Below, piece by piece: positions 25,222 through 32,826 of a DNA stretch of 64,000 bases. The translations under genes and the position numbers were made by a program. Position 1 is the first letter of the stretch, and each line of letters starts with the position of its first letter. The stretch is from HGW-17 sp964516435. GTDB lineage: Bacteria; Myxococcota_A; Polyangia; HGW-17. The stretch covers positions 80,775-144,774 of the forward strand of contig CAZEZP010000092.1 of assembly GCA_964516435.1 (NCBI GenBank), written 5' to 3'. The notes under the pieces are model-generated. The model did no database searches. It saw only the letters and a list, made by a program, of their open reading frames with translations, and was not told the DNA's origin.

Positions 25222-27561
25222 ATGACTTCCCGTGCTCTTTCCATTTCGGCCTGGGTTTTCGTCTCGCTGGCCGTCGCCGTCTTTCTCATGGAGGGAATTT
25301 CCAGCCAGGGTTTCTGGGAAGATCCTGTACCTTCCACGGGGCCGCTGCCCCGGCTGGTGCCGCGCCAGGGCGCCGAGCCGGATGTTTCGGAAACGGCCCG
25401 CGTGCTGCAACTGGAGGAGGCCGCATCCACCCGATGGCCGCCCCTGACCCAGTGGATTCTGCGGGGTTTCGTCCGCCTCGGGCGCCTGGAAATCACGGCC
25501 CGTATCCCATCGCTGGTTTCCATGGGCCTCTTGGCCCTCCTGCTGGTGCTGTTTCTCCGGCACCGGGGGGAAAATCCGGCCGAGCCCCTGCTGGGGCTGC
25601 TGGCGCTGGGAAGCACGCCTGCATTTCTGGTCACGGCCCGCACGTTGAACCTGGAATTCCTCACGGTCCTCTTCCACTCGGCCTTCGTGGTGGCGGCGCA
25701 TGCGTGGCTCGAGGCGAAATCCGGGGACCGCCGGCGGCACTGGGTCGGCGCCGGCGCACTGGGCGCGCTGGCCGGGGCCGTGCTTTCCGGCGGATGGTTC
25801 TGGGGAGCCGCCGTCACGCCGGCGGCGCTCCTGGGGGCGCTCGCCTTCTCGCATGCGGGTTCCCGCCGCGAGCGGATCGTTCTGGGCATCTGGGTCCTTC
25901 TGGCGTTGGCGCTGGTGCCGCTTCTGGCCCGTCCCGGGGTGCCCGAGTGGCTGCGGATCCATTCCAATCCGGCTTCTTCCGTGCCCTCCGTCAAGGCTCC
26001 CCATGCCATTTTCATGGCCTATCCCGTGCGCGTGTTCTTTTCCACCTTTCCCTGGTCGCTGCTGGCCCTGCTGGGTTTCCTGACGGCGGCGGGGAAAAGT
26101 CCATCCGGCGCGGTGAAAAAGCAGGAGGCAGGCGTTCAGGAGGCACCCGGCGCCGTCTCCCTTTCTTTTCTGGCTGGCTGGCTGGTGGTGGTGCTGTTTG
26201 CGGGGGCGTACTGGGAGATGCGCGTGGAAAACGCCATGTTCCTGGGCATCTTTCCCCTGTGTGCATCCGGTGCCGTGTTCCTGGCCCGGCACGGCCGGGT
26301 CCTGCTACATCCGGCGCCCGCCCTGCTGCTGGCGCTGGGTGGACTCCTGGTGCTGCGGGATTTCGCCACGTACCCGCAGATCCTTCCTGAATTCTTCACC
26401 ACGGCCGAAATTCCTTCCGTGCGGCTGCGCCTGGGTATCGGCATCCTGCCGCTGGCCGCGGCGCTGGTGGCGCCCCTGGTGTGGATGGGCATCGGCGCCC
26501 TGCACTCCTTTCCGGTCTTCTGGACGGCTTTCTGGACGGATTCCCGCCGGGTTTCCCCGGTTTTCCGGGTTCTCACCCTTCTGCCGCACCTGGTGGGCCG
26601 CGGCATCGCCTTCCTCTGGGGACACCGACCGGGCCGCGGTTTGCTGCTAGCCCGGCTCAAGGCGCTGGCGCCTTTCGCATCCCGGGCAGCAGGTGTTGCA
26701 CCCCAACTTTTCCTTCTCGCGCTCCTGTCGTATGGCGGCTGGTTCTCCCTGCACGTGATTCCCGGTCTCGTGCGGGAATTTTCCTCGAGGCCAGCCCTTG
26801 CGGCCGTCGCCGCCCATGCCTCTTCCACAGATGGATTGGGCGTTCACGAAATATCTCCGCGCACGGCGCCGCTCTATGCCGGCCGGCCGGCCGCCGTGAT
26901 TGCATCCGAGACGGAAATCGCCGCCTGGATGAATGCCTCTGCCCGCAACTTCCTGGTGTTTCCCGTGCAGTTGCTGGGAAAGATGGACTATCTCGCCCGC
27001 ACGCGCGGGTTTCCCTATCACCTGATGCCGACGGATTCGCTCTCCCTGCGCGTGGCCGTCAACCGTCTTCCGGCGGGCGTGCCGGATGCCAATCCCCTGC
27101 TGCGCTGGGTGTTTTCCGAGCCGCCTCCATCCACGTACAAAATCCAGTCCAGCCTCGAAAACGCCCTGGAACTGGTGGGTTACGACACCCCCCGGAAAGT
27201 GGCGCGCGGGGAGCGCATGACCGTGCGGCTCGTCTTCCGGGTGGAGCGTTCCCTGCCGGCGGAAAACCAGGTGTTCATCCACCTGGATCCGCCCTACGGC
27301 ACGCGCATCACGGCCGACCACGAGCCCGTGCGGGGGCTTCTGCCCACCCGCTATTTCGCTCCCGGAACCTACGTGGTGGACGAGTACACGTTCTCCATCC
27401 CGCGCATGGGGTTTCCCGTGGGCCGCTACGGACTGTTCGTCGGGCTCTTCTCCGGCAACAACCGCGTGAAGGTCGTTTCCGGCGCCCACGCAGGGCAGAA
27501 CCGCATCCCGCTGGGCTTCGTGGACGTACTGCCGGCCTCCTTTCCCTTCTCCTGCCACTGA
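25222..27561 (+). CDS. GT-C family integral membrane glycosyltransferase (ArnT/PMT-like)
   Basis: 779 residues. About 11-12 hydrophobic helices fill the first 600 residues, followed by a soluble periplasmic C-terminal domain (about 600-779) rich in beta strands. In this class (ArnT, PMT, PglB relatives) the sugar is transferred from polyprenyl phosphate to lipid A, protein or another acceptor on the outer face. The catalytic acidic residue of the first loop may be the Asp in QGFWEDPVP; the classic 'DE' pair is not obvious. The start at 25222 has GAGGAG about 11 nt upstream; the frame is open further 5' through the previous gene. It is the last of the GT2-lipoprotein-GT-C set. Confidence 0.75.
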   Translation: MTSRALSISAWVFVSLAVAVFLMEGISSQGFWEDPVPSTGPLPRLVPRQGAEPDVSETARVLQLEEAASTRWPPLTQWILRGFVRLGRLEITARIPSLVSMGLLALLLVLFLRHRGENPAEPLLGLLALGSTPAFLVTARTLNLEFLTVLFHSAFVVAAHAWLEAKSGDRRRHWVGAGALGALAGAVLSGGWFWGAAVTPAALLGALAFSHAGSRRERIVLGIWVLLALALVPLLARPGVPEWLRIHSNPASSVPSVKAPHAIFMAYPVRVFFSTFPWSLLALLGFLTAAGKSPSGAVKKQEAGVQEAPGAVSLSFLAGWLVVVLFAGAYWEMRVENAMFLGIFPLCASGAVFLARHGRVLLHPAPALLLALGGLLVLRDFATYPQILPEFFTTAEIPSVRLRLGIGILPLAAALVAPLVWMGIGALHSFPVFWTAFWTDSRRVSPVFRVLTLLPHLVGRGIAFLWGHRPGRGLLLARLKALAPFASRAAGVAPQLFLLALLSYGGWFSLHVIPGLVREFSSRPALAAVAAHASSTDGLGVHEISPRTAPLYAGRPAAVIASETEIAAWMNASARNFLVFPVQLLGKMDYLARTRGFPYHLMPTDSLSLRVAVNRLPAGVPDANPLLRWVFSEPPPSTYKIQSSLENALELVGYDTPRKVARGERMTVRLVFRVERSLPAENQVFIHLDPPYGTRITADHEPVRGLLPTRYFAPGTYVVDEYTFSIPRMGFPVGRYGLFVGLFSGNNRVKVVSGAHAGQNRIPLGFVDVLPASFPFSCH

Positions 27562-27630
27562 CTCCCGGGGCATGGCCGCCAGTTGGCCGGGGACGGTTCA
27601 CCACAGTTTTTTGCATCTGCCAATTGGGGG

Positions 27631-27700
27631 TAGACTTTTCGCGGGCGTCTGGTATGGTTTTCCCGCGTGCGTGATCAAACTGTGTGATCTTTGTGTGAAC
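27631..27700 (+). promoter_or_regulatory. Putative promoter and three GTGA[TA]C half-sites before the large lipoprotein gene
   Basis: TAGACT (27631-27636) and TATGGT (27653-27658) are 16 bp apart, a moderate sigma70-like pair. Downstream, GTGATC occurs at 27671-27676 and 27684-27689 and GTGAAC at 27695-27700, with 13- and 11-bp phasing. These repeats lie between the promoter and the start, where a repressor could act. The 27562-27719 gap has no gene. Confidence 0.35.
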
Positions 27701-27719
27701 GAACAATGAAGGAGTTGCC

Positions 27720-30700
27720 ATGAAACGGACATTTTTGCCACTGAGTCTTCTGCTCGCCTTTTTCTTCCTGGCTGCATGCGACGACGACATCAAGAAAAAG
27801 AACAATGACAACAACCAGAATCCCGTCTGCGGGAACGGCATCCTCGAAACCGGCGAGACCTGCGACGGCACGGAACTGGCTGGCGCCACCTGCGAAAACA
27901 TCAACCAGGGATTCACGGGCGGCACGCTGGCCTGCGCCAACGACTGCACGCTGGATACCTCCGGCTGCACCACGGCCTGCCAGGACGCCTGCGACCTGGA
28001 CAACCGCGTCTGCGACGGCGACACCCTGCGCGTGTGCGAGACCAATGCCGAGACCGGCTGCACCGAGTGGGTGGACACCGACTGCACGGCCGCCTCGCAG
28101 ACCTGCATGGTCATCGGCGGCGAAGCGCAGTGCGCGGCCTGCCAGGATGCCTGCGTGCTCGACGAGGAGCGCTGCAACGCCAACGGCGACGGCATAGAAG
28201 CCTGCATCGTGGGCAACCTGGGCTGCACCGAGTGGTCCAATGCCGCCTGCCCGCCGGCCACGCCCGATTGCGAGGTGCAAAATGGCGTGCCCACCTGCGT
28301 GAACAACTGCACGAATGCCTGCACGCTCGATGAGGTGCGCTGCAACGCCAACGGCGACGGCATCGAGACCTGCGTGACGGGCGCCACCGGCTGCACCGAG
28401 TGGTCCAATGCCGCCTGCCCGAGCGCCACGCCCGCCTGCGAAGTGCAGAACGGCGTGCCCACCTGCGTGAGTGCTTGCACGAACGCCTGCACGCTGGGTG
28501 CCAGCCGTTGCAATGCGAACAGCGATGGCATCGAGACCTGCGTGAACAACGCCCAGACCGGCTGCACCGAGTGGTCCAACGCCGCCTGTCCGAGCGCCAC
28601 CCCGGTGTGCGCGATTCTCAATGGCACGGCCACCTGCACGATCGAAAACGGCTCCGGCGAATCCTGTACGGACGCCTATGTCATCACGGTGCCCTTCTAC
28701 ACCGAGGGCACGGACTTCACGGCCGACTTCCCCACCAACGACATGACCTTCACCGATACTTCCTGCTCTCCCGGATGGTCCGTCAACGGCACGGACGCCG
28801 TCTTCGCCATCGATCTGCTGCAGGATCAGGCCATCATCTTCGCCCAGGGCGGAGGACTCGACGGCGTGCTCTACGTGCAGGGTGTGTGCGATGCCGCCGG
28901 CACCTGCCACGACGTGGTGGACGATGAAGCATCCAACCAGACCGAGGCCATCCTGTTCCAGGCGCCCGCCGACGGCACTTATTATCTCATCGTGAAGGCC
29001 TATTCGGCTTCTCCGACGACCCGCACCTATGCGATTGCCGTGTGGGCTTACGAGGATCCGGCCGAAGTGTCCTGCGACGACGGCTTCGACAACGACCTCG
29101 ACGAGGAAGTGGACTGCGCGGATTCCGACTGTTTCGGCGTGGGTCCCTGCACGGTGGAGAACGTCTGTGGCGACAATGCCGACAACGATCTCGACGGCTT
29201 CGTGGACTGCGCGGATTCCGATTGCGCGGGCGTCGACCCCTGCGGCGCCGAGAACACGGCTGACCGTTGCGGGGATCGCATCGACAATGACAACGATGGC
29301 GCCATCGACTGCGCGGATTCCGACTGCGCCGGTCTGGGCGCCTGTGGCCCCGAGAACACGGAAGCGCTCTGCAGCGATCGCATCGATAATGACGGCGACA
29401 CGGAAACCGACTGCGAAGATTCCGAGTGCGCGACCTTCCTCGTGTGCATGCCCGGCCAGTCCTGCACGCTGCCGATTGCCATCACGACGCTGCCGTACAC
29501 GATTTCCGGCACGGATTTCACGGCGGATTTCACCAACAACCACAACTTCACGTATTCCGCGGGCGGTTGCGGCACGGCCAGCGGTTCCGAGGCCGTGTTC
29601 TCCATCGACCTGGCGGCCAACCAGCGCATCCGCATCGACGAGACCGTGTCGGCATTCGATGCCGTGATCCGCATTCTCGACACCTGCACGGATGTGACGC
29701 CCACCTGTCTGGTGTCGTCGGATTCTCCCGAGACCAACCTGGTGTTCACGGCGCCGGCGGATGGAACCTATTACATCGTTCTGGAAGCGTATTATGCGAC
29801 CGAACCGGATGGTTACAACTTCACCATCACGCCTCTGTATGACAATGAAAACGGCCGCTGCGGCGACAACTTCGACAATGACAATGATGGCAAGATCGAC
29901 TGTGCGGATTCCGACTGCTTCGGCGATGCCGCCTTTTGCACCACCGAGACGATCTGCGGCGACGGCTTCGACAACGACGCCGACGGCGCCATCGACTGCG
30001 TGGATTCCGACTGTGCCTCGGCCGTGAACTGCCAGGGCGCCAATTCCTGCTCCGATGCTCTTGTCATCACGTCTTTCCCGTTCCACGTGAGCGGCACGGA
30101 CATCACTGCCGACTTCCCGGGCAACGACCATACCTTCACCGGCACCGGCTGCTCCACGGCCAATGGCGCCGAGGCCGTGTTCGTCGTGAACCTGAATGCC
30201 GGCCAGCGCATCCGCATGGATGAGACCGGCACCCTGGATTCCGTCATCCGCGTGATTTCCCCTTGTGACAATGCTACTACCTGCCTGCTCAATTCGGACA
30301 CCCCCGAGACCAACCTGGTGTTCACGGCACCGACGGACGGCATGTATTACGTGATTCTGGAAGCCTGGTCTGCTACGCCCACGAGCAAGGCCTACGATTT
30401 CACCATCAACCTGCTGCCCGACTTCGAGACCGGCCTGTGCGGCAACAACACCGACGACGACGGCGATGGCAGGACCGACTGCGCGGATTCCGACTGCTTC
30501 GGCGACGGCTCCTTCTGCACCACCGAGACGCTCTGCGTCGATGGCGAGGACAACGACGATGACGGAGTGACCGATTGCGCCGATCTCGACTGCGCATCTG
30601 CTTCCGCCTGTGAACTTTCGGAAGCCTGCGGCAATCCGCAGGTGATCACCTCCTTCCCGTTCAACATCACGGGCACGAACTTCGGCGCCGACTTCACCAA

Positions 30701-31574
30701 CGAGCATACGTTCACGGGCACCGGCTGCTCCATCACCGGCGGAGCCGAAGCCGTGTTCGCCGTGGATCTGGCTGCCGGCGAGCGCCTGCGCCTGAACGAG
30801 ACGGACACCCTGAATGCCGTGTTGCGCGTGATCGCCCCGTGCGCCAATGCCACCGCCTGCCTGGTCAACTCCGATCCCGAAGCCAACATCCTGTTCACGG
30901 CGCCGATGGCCGGCCGCTACTTCGTGGTTCTGGAATCCTATTATTCCACGACGACGTCGGCCTACAACTTCACCATAGAGAAGTTCGCCGCCACGGAAAC
31001 CAGTTGCACCGATACGGTCGACAATGATGGAGACGGCGCTATCGACTGCCTGGATTCCGAATGCCTGGGCAACCCTGCCTGCCCCACGGTGCTGTTGATG
31101 GAGAGCTTCTCCACGTGGCCTCCGGCGGGCTGGACCATCGTGGATGGCGGTACCCATACGGGGGACACCTGGATGAGTTCGGCGAGCATGGTCGCGCCCA
31201 AGATCCGCACGCTCAACGGTGCAACCGGGCTTTTCGCCGTGGTGGATTCGGATGCTGCCGGCTCCGGCAAGGACCAGGACGAGCGCCTGAACACGCCAGC
31301 ACTGGATTTCACGGGCTACACCAACATCACCCTTTCTTTCCGGCATTATTACTACAGTTACTCGGGACAGACCGGGACCGTCGAGGTGAGCACCGACGGC
31401 GGCACCACCTGGACGACCGTGCAGTCCTACACGTCCTCTACGACCAACAGCGTGCTCGCCAGCATTTCCCTGAGCGCCTATGCCGGCCAGCCCAGCGTGA
31501 TCATCAGTTTCCATTTCATAAGTTCCTGGGGTTACTACTGGCTGCTCGACGACGTGATGGTGCAGGCCAACTAG
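27720..31574 (+). CDS. Large mosaic surface lipoprotein with Cys-rich, Asp-rich and PPC-type repeats
   Basis: 1284 residues. A lipobox (LAAC, Cys20) is followed by an Asn-rich spacer and a DUF4215-like block (CGNGILETGETCDG). Then come four Cys-rich repeats of about 56 residues (ACTLDEVRCNANGDG...GCTEWSNAACPSATP), four pre-peptidase-C-terminal-like beta domains (each with GTDFTADF...FTAPADGTYYIVLEAY), and nine short Asp-rich Cys repeats of the type DNDNDGAIDCADSDC, which look like calcium-binding loops with a disulfide. The C-terminus (FSTWPPAGWTIVDGG...SLSAYAGQPSVIISFHF) matches the cleaved-adhesin/MAM-like jelly roll. The order and Cys/Asp bias are typical of MopE-like surface proteins in Myxococcota. 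A ribosome site (GAAGGAG) and a promoter precede it. Function is likely adhesion or metal-dependent surface structure. Confidence 0.85.
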   Translation: MKRTFLPLSLLLAFFFLAACDDDIKKKNNDNNQNPVCGNGILETGETCDGTELAGATCENINQGFTGGTLACANDCTLDTSGCTTACQDACDLDNRVCDGDTLRVCETNAETGCTEWVDTDCTAASQTCMVIGGEAQCAACQDACVLDEERCNANGDGIEACIVGNLGCTEWSNAACPPATPDCEVQNGVPTCVNNCTNACTLDEVRCNANGDGIETCVTGATGCTEWSNAACPSATPACEVQNGVPTCVSACTNACTLGASRCNANSDGIETCVNNAQTGCTEWSNAACPSATPVCAILNGTATCTIENGSGESCTDAYVITVPFYTEGTDFTADFPTNDMTFTDTSCSPGWSVNGTDAVFAIDLLQDQAIIFAQGGGLDGVLYVQGVCDAAGTCHDVVDDEASNQTEAILFQAPADGTYYLIVKAYSASPTTRTYAIAVWAYEDPAEVSCDDGFDNDLDEEVDCADSDCFGVGPCTVENVCGDNADNDLDGFVDCADSDCAGVDPCGAENTADRCGDRIDNDNDGAIDCADSDCAGLGACGPENTEALCSDRIDNDGDTETDCEDSECATFLVCMPGQSCTLPIAITTLPYTISGTDFTADFTNNHNFTYSAGGCGTASGSEAVFSIDLAANQRIRIDETVSAFDAVIRILDTCTDVTPTCLVSSDSPETNLVFTAPADGTYYIVLEAYYATEPDGYNFTITPLYDNENGRCGDNFDNDNDGKIDCADSDCFGDAAFCTTETICGDGFDNDADGAIDCVDSDCASAVNCQGANSCSDALVITSFPFHVSGTDITADFPGNDHTFTGTGCSTANGAEAVFVVNLNAGQRIRMDETGTLDSVIRVISPCDNATTCLLNSDTPETNLVFTAPTDGMYYVILEAWSATPTSKAYDFTINLLPDFETGLCGNNTDDDGDGRTDCADSDCFGDGSFCTTETLCVDGEDNDDDGVTDCADLDCASASACELSEACGNPQVITSFPFNITGTNFGADFTNEHTFTGTGCSITGGAEAVFAVDLAAGERLRLNETDTLNAVLRVIAPCANATACLVNSDPEANILFTAPMAGRYFVVLESYYSTTTSAYNFTIEKFAATETSCTDTVDNDGDGAIDCLDSECLGNPACPTVLLMESFSTWPPAGWTIVDGGTHTGDTWMSSASMVAPKIRTLNGATGLFAVVDSDAAGSGKDQDERLNTPALDFTGYTNITLSFRHYYYSYSGQTGTVEVSTDGGTTWTTVQSYTSSTTNSVLASISLSAYAGQPSVIISFHFISSWGYYWLLDDVMVQAN
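27976..28640 (+). repeat. Four tandem coding repeats of about 168 bp
   Basis: Units start at about 27976, 28138, 28306 and 28474, so they are 162, 168 and 168 bp long. Units 2 to 4 are nearly identical over long stretches (for example GGCTGCACCGAGTGGTCCAA recurs in all three), while unit 1 is more diverged. Recent duplication or ongoing gene conversion is suggested. The unit encodes one Cys-rich domain with eight conserved Cys. Confidence 0.8.
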
Positions 31575-31793
31575 ACGCCTGACGGTTTTTGCTCGACGTT
31601 CCTTTCGCTTTTCCCCTGATTGAAAAAACGTTCTGTTTCCTGTGCACGGATTCGACGTGCGGGGCCAGAAGAATTTATTCAAGATGGTATTTTTTATTTC
31701 AATAATTTTTATTATCCGGTCTTGATTCTGCCGGAATGTGGAAAACTCCCGGTTACGGAAAAAAAGGTTTTTTGGGAAAAATTTTGGGGGAAA

Positions 31794-32672
31794 TCAGAAA
31801 TTAGCGGAATACATGAAATTGAAGGGATCCAGTTCCATGGCCTGCGTGGCCTTTTCACGCGCCTCGTCCACGCGGCCCTCGAGATAGGCGCTGCGGCTTT
31901 CCTGCCACAGCAGGGCCGCCCGCCGGATGCGGTCGGGATACTTCTGCTGCCACACGGCGGAATATGGGCGCATATCAATCTGGTAGTCGTGCGCCAGTTC
32001 CCGCACCACGAACGGGTCCACCTGCCCCTGGGAAAGGTCGTAGGCCAGGCGCTTGTGCGGATTGCAAAGAATGTCGGATACCTGCACCATCAGGGACAGC
32101 GCGTCGTCGAGCGTTCTGCGGTCGGCCGCGCTGAGCCCCTCGCGCGGAATGTTCAACTCGCTGACCAGCGCGTTGCGCATGTCCACCAGTTGCGCCGGCG
32201 TGGCCGAGGCCGAAAGCCCCATCAACTGGTAGTAGTTCATGAACTGCACGTTGTCGAGCAGCGTGCGCGCCAGGGTGAGCGCCTTGGTCATGTCGAACGT
32301 GGAGGCCGCCTTCGTCTGGACCTGCAGGCGCGCATCCGGCTGCGCGGTCATGAGGTAGTCGCACAGGCGGCGCAGTTCGGGCGAGGAGCCGGGCATGGCG
32401 AACTCCACGCCCACGCCCGTGCCGTAGGGCGCCTCGTCCAGGAGCCGCACCATGGTGCCCGAGACCATCACGAGCACGCCGTCGAGCCGGTTGACGATGC
32501 GGAACTGCAACTGCAGTTTGTCCCTGAGCACATGGGGCGTGCGGAAGAAGATGCCGCCAATCGAGATGTCCACCAGCGTGCCTACGGACCACAGGGGCTC
32601 GTCGGGCAGGTGGAACAGGACGGGAGCCGTATAGGAAAACCTTGGATAGCGTCGTTTGTCGGCAGGAAACAT
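31794..32672 (-). CDS. PilZ domain protein with J-domain-like and TPR-like regions
   Basis: 292 residues. The N-terminal PilZ domain has both c-di-GMP motifs, RxxxR (R7-R11, KRRYPRF) and DxSxxG (D35-S37-G40, VDISIGGIF), so it should bind the second messenger. The middle (about 140-212) resembles a DnaJ J-domain (NYYQLMGLSASATPAQLVD ... ILCNPHKRLAYDLSQG) but has no HPD tripeptide. The end (about 245-292) looks like one TPR-type helix pair (YLEGRVDEAREKATQAMELDP). The start at 32672 is chosen because the PilZ fold begins there; the frame is open further upstream. It is divergent from the EAL gene with 154 bp between them, and convergent with the large lipoprotein. Confidence 0.82.
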   Translation of the reverse strand: MFPADKRRYPRFSYTAPVLFHLPDEPLWSVGTLVDISIGGIFFRTPHVLRDKLQLQFRIVNRLDGVLVMVSGTMVRLLDEAPYGTGVGVEFAMPGSSPELRRLCDYLMTAQPDARLQVQTKAASTFDMTKALTLARTLLDNVQFMNYYQLMGLSASATPAQLVDMRNALVSELNIPREGLSAADRRTLDDALSLMVQVSDILCNPHKRLAYDLSQGQVDPFVVRELAHDYQIDMRPYSAVWQQKYPDRIRRAALLWQESRSAYLEGRVDEAREKATQAMELDPFNFMYSANF

Positions 32673-32826
32673 GCAGAAAAACCTCGCGTGCGGCGACATG
32701 ATGGTACAGCCACCGCGGGATTGCAAGAAAACAGTGTGCGGCGGCCGGATTTCCGTTTTTTCATGTTTGGCATTGACTTCGCCCGTCGGACGTTCTTTCT
32801 TAGACAGTGCTTTCCGGGAGGCGTCC

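Noticed and set aside
27976..28640. The repeats as a CRISPR-like array
   Set aside because: Units are 162-168 bp, all coding in one frame and without short unique spacers; they are protein repeats.
27675..31682. A 1335-codon open frame on the minus strand opposite the large lipoprotein gene
   Set aside because: The plus-strand reading has a lipobox, a ribosome site and coherent repeats. The antisense frame is Val/Gly/Ala-rich low-complexity and mirrors the repeats; it is a shadow made by codon bias.
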